A stretch of 64,000 bases of DNA from Phreatobacter oligotrophus (GTDB lineage: Bacteria > Pseudomonadota > Alphaproteobacteria > Rhizobiales > Phreatobacteraceae), in contig NZ_PZZL01000003.1 of assembly GCF_003046185.1 (NCBI RefSeq), forward strand, positions 310,001 to 374,000, read 5' to 3'. A model generated the notes under the pieces. That model did not search any database and was not told the DNA's origin. It was given only the letters and a program-made list of their open reading frames with translations. A program made the translations under genes and the position numbers. Shown here piece by piece: positions 7,001 to 16,553 of the stretch (position 1 is its first letter; each line of letters starts with the position of its first letter).

Positions 7001-9433
7001 TCAGGCCGCCTGGGCGAGGGCGCCTTCGACCGCCGGCGGCAGCACCGCGAGCGGCGCGTCGAACTCGAGGCCCGTCCCGGTCTCCCCGGACCAGGCCACC
7101 CTGCCCGCCACTTCCACATTGGCGATGCGCAGGCGCACCCGAGTGCCGATCGGCAGGCTCAGCGGCTGGTCCGTGCGCGCGCCCTCGGAGCTGATGTCCA
7201 CCACCTCCACGGCGATCTCCCGTCCGTCGACCTCGAGCGTTCCGGGCTCGCAGAGCGTGGTCCGGCCGCTGCGGCGGCGCTCGTCGAGGTCGGCGCCCAC
7301 GCCGTCGAGGAACGCGGACACCGACGTGGCCAGAGCCTCGGAGGCTTCGCCGAGCACTTTGGCGGTGTTCATCACCCGCGAAGCCTCGCTGGTCGTGTCC
7401 GAGGCGGAGGTCGCGACGCCTTCGACATTCGACGAGACCACGCGGCTGCCGTCGGCCGCCCGCGCCACGTTGGCGGCAATCTCGCGCGTCGCCGCGTCCT
7501 GCTGCTCGATCGCGGCGGCAATGGCGGCGTTGAGCGATGAGATGTCGTCGATGCGCTGGGCGATGGCGCCGATCGAGGACACCGCCGTGTCGGTCGAGGA
7601 CTGGATCGCAAAGATCTGCGCCGCGATCTCGTCGGTTGCCCGCGCGGTCTGCGTCGCCAGGCTCTTCACCTCGCTGGCGACCACCGCGAAGCCCCGTCCC
7701 GCCTCGCCGGCACGGGCGGCCTCGATCGTAGCATTGAGGGCCAGCAGGTTGGTCTGGTCGGCGATCGACCGGATCAGCTCGACCACGCGTCCGATGCTCT
7801 TGGCGCCCTCTGCGAGGGTTGCCACGTCCTGGTTGCTCGACAGCGCCTGCTGCCGCACCTCGTTGACGATGGCGCTGGCCTTGTGCGCCTGCCCGGCAAT
7901 CTCGCGGATCGAGGCGCCAAGCTGCTCCGACGCGCTGGCGATGGTCTGGGCATTGGTGTTGGACTCGGTCGTGGCGGAGCGGGCCTGCGTCGCCTGGTCG
8001 AGGGTCGTCGAGGCGACGCGCGACAGCACGGTCGCCGCCGACCGCATCGAGGTGGTGCCATCGGAGAGATTGTGGATCACCCCCGAGACCTCGCCGCGGA
8101 ACTGCTCGACCAGCATTTCCATATTGGCCCGGCGGGCGACGTCCCGCTCGCGCTGGCGGCGCTGCTGCGCCTCGAGGCGCTCGCGCTTGATGGCGCTGTC
8201 GCGGAACACACCGACGGCGCGCGACATCAGGCCAATCTCGTCGCCGCGATCCATGCCGGCCAGCTTGATGTCGTGGCGGCCGCGGGCAAGGTCGCCCATG
8301 TCGGCGACGAGGGCGACGATCGGGCGGGTCAGCGCCTGGGCCACCAGATAGCCCAGCAACCCGACGGCGAGCAGCACAAGGAGCCCGATGATGATGAGGT
8401 TGCGCCGCAGGGCATAGACCGGCGCGAGGGCCTCGTCCTCGGACTGCAACGCCGTCACCGACCAACGCAGGTCACCGAAGGCAAAGGGGCGCGCGGCCAC
8501 GAGGCTGGCGGCCTCGCGATAGGCGGTCTCGCCGATGGCCGGGTTGCCCCGCAACGCCGTGTCGATGACGCCGGAGCGGACCTGGGTTTTCAGGATGTCG
8601 GTCTGGCCGGTGGCGGTGAAGCGCGAGTTCGAGCGCATCAGCCCGTCACCGCCGACGATGATGGCATCGCCCGTGGCGCCGAGCCCGTGCGTCGCGGTCA
8701 TCACGGCATTGATGCGGTCGACGGGCATCTGGAAGGCGAAGACACCGATCGTCTTGCCGGCGGCATCCACGATGGGGGTCGAGATGAAGGCCGCCGGAGC
8801 GTCCTCGGACGGCGCATAGGCGCGGAAATCGGTGAGGTGAACCGTGCCGGGCGCCGCGGCGAGGCCCTGGCGGAAGGCGACGCCGAGGTCGGTGTCGCGC
8901 CACTGCCCGGAGACCAGATTGGTCGCGAAGTCGCGCTCCTTGAACACCGTGTAGACGAGGTTGCCGGCCGTATCGAAGACGAAGACGTCGTAATAGCCGC
9001 GCTCGCGCTGCAGCCGGTTGAACCAGGGGTGCAGGCGCGCGTGGTGGCGCGAATAGACCGATCCGTCCGGGGACGTCTGGAGCTCGTCCTTCTTGCCCGT
9101 CGGGTGCGGGTTGTCGTCGATGTAAAGGCGCTGCAGCCGCTCTTCGGCCGAGGGGCCAAGCTCGCGATAGCCGGCGGAGAATGACACGAGCGCGTCGCGC
9201 GCCATGTCGCTCGACGCGATGAGGAGCGTGTCCTCGCGGATGGCGCTGAAATAGCTCTCCAGGGCCTTCTGCCGCTCGGTGGCCACCGCCGAGAGCGATT
9301 CCTGGATCATCGTCAGCGCATTGCTGCGCGCCGCCCAATACGAGGAGACGCCGAGGACGGCTGCGGTGGTCATGGCGGCACCGACGACAAGGGCCGGAAT
9401 CTTGATGCTCAGGCGCAGACGGGACAGCGACAT
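7001..9433 (-). CDS. Methyl-accepting chemotaxis protein with C-terminal PilZ (c-di-GMP) domain
   Basis: 810 aa inner-membrane chemoreceptor. TM1 is at residues 10-35. A periplasmic dCache-like region runs to about 340 ([15 protein letters not shown], then [20 protein letters not shown]). TM2 is about 341-365 ([19 protein letters not shown]), followed by HAMP. The signalling domain includes the hairpin tip [20 protein letters not shown]. After about residue 700 comes a PilZ domain with the c-di-GMP motif RRSGR (RxxxR) and DISSEG (D/NxSxxG). Swimming bias could therefore be tuned directly by c-di-GMP, as reported for Azospirillum Tlp1. The periplasmic ligand cannot be read from sequence. The gene stands alone, with no che genes nearby. 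Confidence 0.93.
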   Translation of the reverse strand: MSLSRLRLSIKIPALVVGAAMTTAAVLGVSSYWAARSNALTMIQESLSAVATERQKALESYFSAIREDTLLIASSDMARDALVSFSAGYRELGPSAEERLQRLYIDDNPHPTGKKDELQTSPDGSVYSRHHARLHPWFNRLQRERGYYDVFVFDTAGNLVYTVFKERDFATNLVSGQWRDTDLGVAFRQGLAAAPGTVHLTDFRAYAPSEDAPAAFISTPIVDAAGKTIGVFAFQMPVDRINAVMTATHGLGATGDAIIVGGDGLMRSNSRFTATGQTDILKTQVRSGVIDTALRGNPAIGETAYREAASLVAARPFAFGDLRWSVTALQSEDEALAPVYALRRNLIIIGLLVLLAVGLLGYLVAQALTRPIVALVADMGDLARGRHDIKLAGMDRGDEIGLMSRAVGVFRDSAIKRERLEAQQRRQRERDVARRANMEMLVEQFRGEVSGVIHNLSDGTTSMRSAATVLSRVASTTLDQATQARSATTESNTNAQTIASASEQLGASIREIAGQAHKASAIVNEVRQQALSSNQDVATLAEGAKSIGRVVELIRSIADQTNLLALNATIEAARAGEAGRGFAVVASEVKSLATQTARATDEIAAQIFAIQSSTDTAVSSIGAIAQRIDDISSLNAAIAAAIEQQDAATREIAANVARAADGSRVVSSNVEGVATSASDTTSEASRVMNTAKVLGEASEALATSVSAFLDGVGADLDERRRSGRTTLCEPGTLEVDGREIAVEVVDISSEGARTDQPLSLPIGTRVRLRIANVEVAGRVAWSGETGTGLEFDAPLAVLPPAVEGALAQAA

Positions 9434-9502
9434 GGCGGATCTCGATGGGAGCGACCATGTGACGCTAGGGAATGTTAAGTGAAACCTTCCTTAATTCTCT
9501 CA

Positions 9503-9517
9503 AATTCGATGCGAATT
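9503..9517. promoter_or_regulatory. Inverted repeat in the chemoreceptor upstream region
   Basis: AATTCG-ATG-CGAATT is a perfect 6-bp inverted repeat about 70 bases upstream of the chemoreceptor start, in an unusually AT-rich stretch (9470-9560). It could be a regulator site; nothing identifies the protein. Confidence 0.3.
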
Positions 9518-9570
9518 ATGATGTTGTCCCAGATCTTGTCGCGTCGGAAAAGATGCAGAAATCCACCGCC

Positions 9571-9585
9571 ATTCCCTAAGGGAAT
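9571..9585 (-). terminator. Short hairpin after the dioxygenase stop codon
   Basis: ATTCCC-TAA-GGGAAT (plus strand) is a 6-bp stem with a 3-base loop, six bases past the dioxygenase stop. No clear T-run follows, so it is a weak terminator candidate for the catabolic operon. Confidence 0.3.
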
Positions 9586-9591
9586 ATGCCA

Positions 9592-10452
9592 TCACGCCGT
9601 CGGCTTCAGGCCGAAATCATGGGCGAGATGGGTCCAGGTGTCCGGCGCCGCACTGCCGTCTGGATAGCTGCCGCCCTGGCGCGTCGTGAGGGTGGCGATG
9701 AGGCTTTCCTTCACGCCGAACACCGCGTCGCTCTCCAGCCAGGGATCGCCGGGGATGAACAGATGGGTCACCAGCGTCTCGTGGCCCGGCGCGGCGATCT
9801 TGAAATGGATATGGGCGGGACGCATCGGATGGCGCTTCGTCGCCTCCAGCAGTTCGCCGACCGGCCCGTCATGCGGGATCGGATAGCTCGACGGCACGAT
9901 GGAGCGGAAGCCGAAGCGGCCTTTCTCATCGGTGATGAAGCGGGCGCGCAGCGACGGCTCCTCCAGCCCCTTCTGGGCGTCGTAGAACCCGTCATCATCC
10001 GAGTGCCAGATGTCCACGGTGGCACCGGCAATCGGTGCCCCGCCCGGCGACGACACCGTGCCCTCGACGAAGAGGCGCTCGCCCGGCTCGTCGCCAGCAA
10101 TGTCGCCGCCGAAGGGCGTCACGCGGTGCTCGCCGAGATAGAAGGGGCCGAGCACGGTGCTCTCGGTCGCCCCGTCCGGCATCCGGTGGTTGATGGCGTC
10201 CACCAGCATCGAAATGCCGAGCACGTCGGAGAGCAGGATGAACTCCTGCCGCTTGTCGTCGCACATCTGGCCGGTGCGGGTGAGGAACTGGATGGCGGCG
10301 AACCATTCCTGTTCCGTCAGCTCCACCTCCTTCACGAAGGCATGGGCGTGGCGCACCAGCGCCTGGATGACCTGCTTCAGCCGGTCATCGGGGCAGCCGG
10401 CGAAGCGGTTGACAACCTCGTCGGTCAGGTTGTGTTCGTCGAAGGACAGCAT
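9592..10452 (-). CDS. Intradiol ring-cleavage dioxygenase (hydroxyquinol/catechol 1,2-type)
   Basis: 286 aa. It opens an ortho-dihydroxy aromatic ring between the hydroxyls with O2, using non-haem Fe(III). All four expected iron ligands are visible: Tyr157 (DDGFYDAQ), Tyr190 (VPSSYPIP), His214 and His216 (RPAHIHF). The N-terminal helical linker/dimer domain (residues 1-100) is present. The PIPHDGPVG loop resembles hydroxyquinol 1,2-dioxygenases more than catechol CatA (from memory). It is the last gene of a same-strand run with a TRAP transporter and a molybdenum hydroxylase, which suggests cleavage of a ring that the hydroxylase helped activate. Confidence 0.88.
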   Translation of the reverse strand: MLSFDEHNLTDEVVNRFAGCPDDRLKQVIQALVRHAHAFVKEVELTEQEWFAAIQFLTRTGQMCDDKRQEFILLSDVLGISMLVDAINHRMPDGATESTVLGPFYLGEHRVTPFGGDIAGDEPGERLFVEGTVSSPGGAPIAGATVDIWHSDDDGFYDAQKGLEEPSLRARFITDEKGRFGFRSIVPSSYPIPHDGPVGELLEATKRHPMRPAHIHFKIAAPGHETLVTHLFIPGDPWLESDAVFGVKESLIATLTTRQGGSYPDGSAAPDTWTHLAHDFGLKPTA

Positions 10453-10461
10453 GATCGGTCC

Positions 10462-11781
10462 TCAGCGCACGAGAATGGTGGAAAGCGGCGGGAAGAGCGC
10501 GATGAAGAGCAGAGCGATGCCCATCACCGTCACATAGGGCATGGAGCCGGCGAAGATCGTCTCGATCCGCACCTTCGGATCGCCGAGCGTCGCCTTCACG
10601 GTGAAGACCGAGATGCCGAAGGGCGGCGTCAGCAGGCCCATCTCCACGGCAATGATGGTGACGATGCCGAAATGGATGAGGTCGAACCCCATGGCCGAGG
10701 CGATGGGCGCGCCGATCGGCACCATGATCAGAAGGATCGAGGTGGAATCGAGGATCATGCCCATCAGCAGGATCACCACGACGAAGGCCAGCAGGAAGCC
10801 ATAGGGCCCAAGGCCCAGATGCTCGACGAAATCGCCGATGGCATTGGGCACGCCGGCCATGGAGAGCATGCGGGAATAGAGGCTCGCGGCGATCAGCAGG
10901 AAGAGGATCGAGGCCGAGACGATGCCCGCCTCCTTCAGCACCCGCCAGAATTTCGGCCAGTCCAGCCGGCGGCGGATGAGGGCGATGACGAGCGCGCCTG
11001 CGGCGCCCACCGCACCGGCCTCGGTCGGCGTGAAGAAGCCGGTGTAGAGGCCGCCGAGGATGAGCACGACGAGGCAGGCGATCGGCACCGACTTCACGAG
11101 CATCTCGCCAACCGGCATGGGCGGCACGTCGTCGGCGTCGGACTTGCCGGCATCGACGAAGATCTTGTGCGGCCAGACGACGGCGTAGAACCAGATCATG
11201 GCCGTGAAGCCGAGGGCGATGATGATGCCGGGAATGACGCCGGCGACGAACATCTTGCCGATCGAGACCTCGGAGAGGACGCCATAGACGATCATCAATA
11301 GGCTCGGCGGAATGAGCATGCCGAGGATCGACGAGCCGGCCACCGTGCCGGCGGCGAAGCGCATCGTGTAGCCGTGGCGCACCATCTCGGGCACCGCCAC
11401 CTTGGTGAAGACCGCGGCGGAGGCGATCGAGACGCCGGTCACCGCCGCGAAGACGGCGTTGGCGGCGACGGTGGCCATGCCGAGGCCGCCGCGGATGCGG
11501 CGCAGCAGCGCCTGCGCCACCTCGAACGTGTCCTTGCCGACATCCGAGATCGAGACCAACAGGCCCATCAGCACGAAGAGCGGGATGGTGGCGAAGAGAT
11601 AGTCCTGGATGCCGGAATAGGTCGCCAGAGCCGTGAAGCGGAAGGCGAGGTCGATGTTCTCGCGGATCAGCCAGACGCCGATGGCGCCGGTGCCGATGAG
11701 CGACAGCCCGATGGGCATGCCGAGGACGATCAGCGCCACCATGGCGCCGATGAGCAGGAATCCAAGCGTGACGTCATCCAT
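10462..11781 (-). CDS. dctM: TRAP transporter large permease subunit (DctM type)
   Basis: 439 aa with about 12 hydrophobic helices and DctM motifs (IPLFVLMGLLVSISDVGKDTF; PPSLLMIVYGVLSE; TPTEAGAVGAAGAL). It forms the Na+-coupled translocation channel of a tripartite ATP-independent periplasmic transporter, usually for organic acids. It follows dctQ by four bases and precedes the dioxygenase by nine, so they are probably co-transcribed. Substrate is inferred to be the aromatic or heterocyclic acid degraded by this island. Confidence 0.93.
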   Translation of the reverse strand: MDDVTLGFLLIGAMVALIVLGMPIGLSLIGTGAIGVWLIRENIDLAFRFTALATYSGIQDYLFATIPLFVLMGLLVSISDVGKDTFEVAQALLRRIRGGLGMATVAANAVFAAVTGVSIASAAVFTKVAVPEMVRHGYTMRFAAGTVAGSSILGMLIPPSLLMIVYGVLSEVSIGKMFVAGVIPGIIIALGFTAMIWFYAVVWPHKIFVDAGKSDADDVPPMPVGEMLVKSVPIACLVVLILGGLYTGFFTPTEAGAVGAAGALVIALIRRRLDWPKFWRVLKEAGIVSASILFLLIAASLYSRMLSMAGVPNAIGDFVEHLGLGPYGFLLAFVVVILLMGMILDSTSILLIMVPIGAPIASAMGFDLIHFGIVTIIAVEMGLLTPPFGISVFTVKATLGDPKVRIETIFAGSMPYVTVMGIALLFIALFPPLSTILVR

Positions 11782-11785
11782 GGGA

Positions 11786-12346
11786 TCAGCCCTCGGCCGG
11801 TTTGCGCCGGCCGCCGATCTCGGCGACGAACAGCATGAGATAGGCGAGCGCCCCGGCGGCTCCGCCGAGGACGATGAGCGCGCGGAAGGGCCAGGTCTGC
11901 ACGGTGAAGAGGCCCTGGACGCCGAAGAATTCGCGGGCGGCGAGCGAGGTCCAGACCCCCGGCCAGGCCGCCCAGGCCACGAAGGCCATGACCGCCGCGC
12001 CGATGAGGAGGAAGACGAGCTCGATGGCCCAGGCGAGGCCCGGCACGCGCGACGACAGGATGCCGTCGATGAGGAAGTCGGCGCGGGTCATGCGCTTGGC
12101 GTAGATCGTCGCGCCGATCTGCAGGAAGACGATGCCGACGATGGAGTTCGCGGCGATCTCGGCGACGCCGGTGATCGGCATGTTGAGGAAGGAGCGGCCG
12201 ATCACGTCGGCGCAGATCAGCAGCATCAGGCCGAAGGTCCAGACCGTGCCGATGGCGGCGAGAGCGTCGAGCAGGATCCGGACGGGATCGAAGGGCTGGG
12301 GCGCCGCTTCGCGCTCGAGCGCCGACATGTCGATGTCGTCGGCCAT
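11786..12346 (-). CDS. dctQ: TRAP transporter small permease subunit (DctQ type)
   Basis: 186 aa with four predicted membrane helices (LDALAAIGTVWTFGLMLLICADVIGRSFLN is the first and includes the typical DVIGR). It pairs with DctM in the inner membrane. The start at 12346 gives the expected short cytoplasmic N-terminus (MADDIDMSALEREA). It lies 77 bases after dctP, with a strong hairpin in the gap. Confidence 0.92.
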   Translation of the reverse strand: MADDIDMSALEREAAPQPFDPVRILLDALAAIGTVWTFGLMLLICADVIGRSFLNMPITGVAEIAANSIVGIVFLQIGATIYAKRMTRADFLIDGILSSRVPGLAWAIELVFLLIGAAVMAFVAWAAWPGVWTSLAAREFFGVQGLFTVQTWPFRALIVLGGAAGALAYLMLFVAEIGGRRKPAEG

Positions 12347-12382
12347 GGTCTGTCTCCGGGTATGCGTGGTCTGAAAAGGCTT

Positions 12383-12407
12383 CGGGCGCCGGGGTCACCG
12401 GCGCCCG
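12383..12407 (-). other. Intercistronic hairpin between dctP and dctQ
   Basis: CGGGCGCCGG-GGTCA-CCGGCGCCCG is a perfect 10-bp stem with a 5-base loop and no T-run, located just after the dctP stop codon. Such structures commonly protect the upstream binding-protein mRNA from 3' decay, giving more binding protein than permease. Confidence 0.6.
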
Positions 12408-12423
12408 CATCTGCGGCGAAGGA

Positions 12424-13542
12424 TCAGCTGGTGGCTTCGCGGTCCCAGTCGCGTCCGGGCGTCTGGCCGGCCGCGCGGATGGCGGCGAAATAGGCGCGCA
12501 GCACGTCGCGCGAGGCGGCGCCCGAGGTGTCCGCCCAGGTCTTGGCGATGTTCGGCAGGCCGGTGATCCAGCGCTTGCGCTCGGCGTCCGCCAGGGTGGT
12601 GATGATGGAACCCTTGTCCACCATCTCCTTCTCGGCCGCCGCGATGCGCGAGGACACGTCCTCGACGTGCTTCTGCGTGGTGATCTTGCCGGCCTCGGCC
12701 ACCGCCTTCTGGAAGGCGGCCGGCCAGCGGTCGTGGCGCTGCTTGTTGGCGGCGATGCCGCCGACATACATGGCGCCGACGTCGCACTTGGTGACGTATT
12801 TCGCGACCTCGTAGACGCGGGTCGGCAGGATGCCGACGAAGAAGGACAGCGCGCCTTCCGACACGCCGGTCTGGATGTCGGTGTAGTAGGTGGTCAGCGC
12901 GCCGTCGACCGGGGTCGCACCCGTCCCGGTGAGCCAGTTCGCCGAGGTGCCCGGCGCCGAGATCTTGCGGTTGCGCAGGTCGTCGAGGGTACGGACGGGG
13001 AAGGTCGACCAGATGTGATAGGTGTCGGTGATGAACGAGGAGAGCGGCACCATGTTGAGGCCGTTCCAGTTCTGCTTGATCGCCGGAACGCTCTCATTCA
13101 GCTGGTCGAAGGTGCGGGCGATGAGGCCGTGGTCACCGGTGCTGAAGGGGGTGAAATAAGTGACGTTCTGGAGCGGCATGGTCGAGCCCTCCCAGAGCGT
13201 GCCGACATAGCCGATGTCGGTGATGTTGTCGCGCACCGCCTCCATCGTGTCCTGGAACTTGTAGAGCGTGCCGCCATAGGCCTCGCGCCAGTTGACGCGG
13301 ACCTGGTTGCCGTTGTCGCGCAGATGCTTCTCGACCTCCGGCTGGAAGACGTTCTTCATCATCGCGACCCAGAAGTTCTGGACCGGATGGCTCGCGGCGA
13401 TGGTGACGTTCAGCGTCTGCTGCGCCGACGCCTTGATCGAGAAGACGGGGAGCGCCGCGGCGCCGGCCGCGCCGGCGAGGAAGGTGCGGCGGGTAGCGCG
13501 CGGGGTTTTGGTGGTCTCTGCCGTCCTGATGATCTCAGACAT
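12424..13542 (-). CDS. dctP: TRAP transporter periplasmic solute-binding protein (DctP type)
   Basis: 372 aa. The N-terminus has a twin-arginine signal (ATRRTFLAGAAGAAALPVFSIKASA), so export is probably via Tat. The mature domain contains DctP features (AASHPVQNFWVAMM; YGGTLYKFQDTMEAVRDNITDIGYVG; DLRNRKISAPG). It binds the substrate in the periplasm and hands it to DctQM. It is flanked on both sides by intercistronic hairpins, and is 120 bases downstream of the molybdenum hydroxylase genes on the same strand. Confidence 0.93.
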   Translation of the reverse strand: MSEIIRTAETTKTPRATRRTFLAGAAGAAALPVFSIKASAQQTLNVTIAASHPVQNFWVAMMKNVFQPEVEKHLRDNGNQVRVNWREAYGGTLYKFQDTMEAVRDNITDIGYVGTLWEGSTMPLQNVTYFTPFSTGDHGLIARTFDQLNESVPAIKQNWNGLNMVPLSSFITDTYHIWSTFPVRTLDDLRNRKISAPGTSANWLTGTGATPVDGALTTYYTDIQTGVSEGALSFFVGILPTRVYEVAKYVTKCDVGAMYVGGIAANKQRHDRWPAAFQKAVAEAGKITTQKHVEDVSSRIAAAEKEMVDKGSIITTLADAERKRWITGLPNIAKTWADTSGAASRDVLRAYFAAIRAAGQTPGRDWDREATS

Positions 13543-13607
13543 GGGGGCATTCCTCTCCTGGGGATGGCCACGAGGGCCGGCGTTTCCTGATGTCAGTCTT
13601 CTGTCGC

Positions 13608-13624
13608 GGCCGGTTGCTCCGGCC
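13608..13624 (-). other. Intercistronic hairpin upstream of dctP
   Basis: GGCCGG-TTGCT-CCGGCC is a 6-bp stem in the gap between the hydroxylase large subunit and dctP. There is no T-run. It may be a processing or attenuation element separating enzyme from transporter expression. Confidence 0.4.
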
Positions 13625-13662
13625 TTGGATATGGCGGGTAGGCTAGCACCGTTCCGCCCCGG

Positions 13663-16062
13663 TCATGCAATGGTTCCGAGCGCCTTGAGGATGCGCTCGG
13701 GCGTGAAGGGCTGGGCGAAGACCTTGGCCCCGAAGGGCTTCAGGGCATCGTTGATGGCGTTCATGATGGCGGCCGGCGCGCCGGCAGTGCCGGCCTCGCC
13801 CGCGCCCTTGGCGCCGAGCAGCGATTCCTTCGTCGGCGTCTCGACGTGACCGACATGCATGTCCGGCATCTCGGCGGCCATCGGCACGAGATAGTCGGCG
13901 AGCGTCGTGGTCAGCAGCTGGCCGTCCTCGTTGTAGATGCAGTGCTCGTAGAGCGCGCCGCCAATGCCCTGGACGATGCCGCCGCGCACCTGCTCGTCGA
14001 CGAGCAGCGGATTGATGACCCGGCCGCAATCCTCAACGCACCAGTGCTCCAGGAGCTTCACCATGCCGGTCTCCACATCGACCTCCAGCCAGCTCGCCTG
14101 GATGCCGTTGGTGAAGGCGAAGGGGTACTCCTTGGTGATGAAGTGGCGCGTCTGGACGAGCTCGCGCGAGAGCTCCTTGGGCAGCGTGTCGCCACGGTAG
14201 TAGACGATGCGGCCGAGCTCGGAGAGCGGCATGCGCGCCTGGCCGGTCGCCTTGTCGACGATCTCGCCCATGACGATGTCGAGGCTCGACCCTTGCGCCT
14301 GCAGCATGGCGCCGGCGACCTCGAGGATCTGCTCCTTCAGCGCGATGGCGGACTGCAGCGCCGCCTCGCCGCCGATGCCTGCGCCGCGGCAGGCCCAGGT
14401 GCCACCACCATAGGGGACGGTGCGGGTGTCGCCGGTGACGATGCGCACCTTCGACACCGGCACGCCGACGCCGTGGGCGACGATCTGCGCAAGGATGGCC
14501 TCCGTCCCCTGGCCCTGCTCGGTAACGCCGGACATGGCGACGACGGAGCCATCGGGATCCATGCGGACGGTGCAGCCGTCCTGGGCCGAGATCTTGGCGC
14601 CGCCGATGCCGTACATGAAGGGCGACGGGTTGGTCAGCTCGATGAAGCTCGCAAAGCCGAGGCCGCGATAGACGCCTCGCTTGCGCTGCTCGACCTGGTC
14701 GGCGCGGATCTTTTCCACCGGCACCATCTCCAGGAGCTTTGCCAGCGACTGGTGGTGGGACAGGCCCTCGAACTTCATGCCCGCCGGCGAGGTGCAGGGA
14801 TAGGCGTCGTCGGGGATGAGGTTCTTGCGGCGGATCTCCACCGGATCCATGCCGAGCGCTTCCGCCGCGAGGTCGACGAGGCCCTCGGTCACGGCCGTGG
14901 CGATCGGATGGCCCACCGCGCGGTACTGGCAGGTCGGCGCCTTGTTCTGCAGCACCACGGTCGTGGTGCAGCGATAGTTCGGGAAGCTGTAGGGGCCGCC
15001 GCAGAGATTGACGACCTGGTTGCCCTCCACCGCGCTGGTGCGCGGATAGACCGAATAGGGGCCGATGCCCGTCAGGTCGTCGATATCGAAGGCGAGGAAG
15101 CGCCCCTCGGCATCGACAGCGAGGCGGCCCTTGATGCGGTGGTCGCGGGCATGGATGTCGCTGCCGAAGGCCTCGAAGCGGTCGGCGATGAACTTCACCG
15201 GACGGCCCATGATCCGCGACATGCAGGCCACCGCCATCTCGTCGGGATAGACGTGGACCTTGATGCCGTAGGAGCCGCCGACATCCTTGCAGATGACCCG
15301 CACGTCGCTCTCCGCCAGCCTGAGCTGGGTGGCGAAGACGTTCTGCATCATGTGCGGCGCCTGCGTCGAATGATGCACGGTGAGCGTGCCATCGGCGCGG
15401 TTGTAGTCGGCGATGATGGAGCGCGGCTCCAGCGTCACGCCGGTATGGCGGCCGGTGTGGAAGGTCGCTTCCACTGTCCTGTGCGCCGAGGCGATGGCGC
15501 CGGCGACGTCGCCTGTCTCGGCGGTGCGGGTGAAGACCAGATTGTCGCCGAGCTCGGGATGGATGACCACCGAACCGGGGGCGAGCGCCGTCTCCATGTC
15601 AACCTGCGCCGGCAGCGCCTCGAATTCGACGGCCAAGGCCGCGACGCCGTCCTCGGCCGCAGCGCGGCTCTCGGCGACGACGGCGACCACCGCTTCGCCC
15701 TGCCAGGTCGCGCGCTCCAGCGGCAGCGGATATTGCGGCGCCGATTTCATGCCCTTGAGGTGCGCGAGCACCGCGACCCACGGGTCGCAGACCTTGGCTA
15801 GGTCGGCGCCGGTGAATACGCGCACGACACCCGGCACCTTCAGGGCGGCGCTGGTGTCGATCGAGACGATGCGCGCATGGGCATGGGGCGAGCGGTAGAA
15901 GGCGGCATGGACGAGCCGCGGCAGGTCCACGTCATCGGTATAGGTGGCGCGACCCTCGACCAGCTTGCGGGCGTTGGGGCGCGGAACCGACCGGCCGATA
16001 TAGGAATTCGGCAGGTCCTCCCGGGACAGGCCGAGCGACTGGGGCGTGACGATCTCGTTCAT
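13663..16062 (-). CDS. Molybdenum hydroxylase large (Mo-binding) subunit, CoxL/XDH family
   Basis: 799 aa. It binds the molybdopterin-cytosine cofactor and hydroxylates an aromatic or N-heterocyclic carbon with water. It has the alpha/beta hammerhead N-domain (RATYTDDVDLPRL) and Mo-binding loops. The usual GGGFG loop reads VGGSYGIK (261-268). The CoxL active-site loop position (AYXCSFR in CO dehydrogenase, AYRGAGR in form II) reads QYRAVGHP at 379-386. The catalytic Glu is present at 756 (GAGEAG). It is therefore not a CO dehydrogenase of form I and the substrate is open. The start at 16062 overlaps the small-subunit stop by one base. Confidence 0.88.
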   Translation of the reverse strand: MNEIVTPQSLGLSREDLPNSYIGRSVPRPNARKLVEGRATYTDDVDLPRLVHAAFYRSPHAHARIVSIDTSAALKVPGVVRVFTGADLAKVCDPWVAVLAHLKGMKSAPQYPLPLERATWQGEAVVAVVAESRAAAEDGVAALAVEFEALPAQVDMETALAPGSVVIHPELGDNLVFTRTAETGDVAGAIASAHRTVEATFHTGRHTGVTLEPRSIIADYNRADGTLTVHHSTQAPHMMQNVFATQLRLAESDVRVICKDVGGSYGIKVHVYPDEMAVACMSRIMGRPVKFIADRFEAFGSDIHARDHRIKGRLAVDAEGRFLAFDIDDLTGIGPYSVYPRTSAVEGNQVVNLCGGPYSFPNYRCTTTVVLQNKAPTCQYRAVGHPIATAVTEGLVDLAAEALGMDPVEIRRKNLIPDDAYPCTSPAGMKFEGLSHHQSLAKLLEMVPVEKIRADQVEQRKRGVYRGLGFASFIELTNPSPFMYGIGGAKISAQDGCTVRMDPDGSVVAMSGVTEQGQGTEAILAQIVAHGVGVPVSKVRIVTGDTRTVPYGGGTWACRGAGIGGEAALQSAIALKEQILEVAGAMLQAQGSSLDIVMGEIVDKATGQARMPLSELGRIVYYRGDTLPKELSRELVQTRHFITKEYPFAFTNGIQASWLEVDVETGMVKLLEHWCVEDCGRVINPLLVDEQVRGGIVQGIGGALYEHCIYNEDGQLLTTTLADYLVPMAAEMPDMHVGHVETPTKESLLGAKGAGEAGTAGAPAAIMNAINDALKPFGAKVFAQPFTPERILKALGTIA

Positions 16063-16553
16063 CAGGCGGCCTCGCGCTTGGCGGCCCGCGCCTTCAGCAC
16101 GTCCTCGACCGCGTCGACGATGGCCTGGTAGCCGGTGCAGCGGCAGTAATTGCCGGAAATGTGCTCGCGGATCTCCTCGCGCGTCGCCTGCGGCGAGGCC
16201 GTGAGGATGTCGGCGGCGGTGACCAGCATGCCCGGGGTGCAATAGCCGCACTGGCAGGCATTGCGGGCGACGAAGGCCTCCTGCAGGTCGAGGATCTCGC
16301 CGCTGTCGGAGAGGCCCTCGATGGTCTCGACGACGGCGCCGTCGAGGCTCGCAGCCATGACGAGGCAGCCGCGCACCGGCTCGCCGTCGAGGCGCACCGT
16401 GCAGGCGCCGCAGACGCCGTGCTCGCAGCCCGTATGGGCGCCGGCAAGGCCCAGCTCGGAGCGCAGGAAATCGACGAGATGCAGGCGCGTGTCGACGCTG
16501 CGCGACACGCGCTCGCCGTTGACCGTCAGGGTGACGTCGATGCGGGTCGTCAT
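16062..16553 (-). CDS. Molybdenum hydroxylase [2Fe-2S] small subunit (CoxS type)
   Basis: 163 aa. A plant-type ferredoxin cluster sits at the N-terminus (CEHGVCGAC, then RGCL). A four-helix second [2Fe-2S] domain follows (NACQCGYCTPGM, NYCRCTGYQAI). It shuttles electrons from the molybdenum site to the FAD subunit. It overlaps the FAD gene by four bases (ATGA) and the large-subunit gene by one, showing a translationally coupled operon in the order FAD, FeS, Mo. Confidence 0.94.
   Translation of the reverse strand: MTTRIDVTLTVNGERVSRSVDTRLHLVDFLRSELGLAGAHTGCEHGVCGACTVRLDGEPVRGCLVMAASLDGAVVETIEGLSDSGEILDLQEAFVARNACQCGYCTPGMLVTAADILTASPQATREEIREHISGNYCRCTGYQAIVDAVEDVLKARAAKREAA

Noticed and set aside
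9586-11301. A 571-aa plus-strand frame over the dioxygenase and TRAP permease
   Set aside because: Repetitive His/Asp/Glu-rich text from reading TRAP permease complement; no start signals or motifs.
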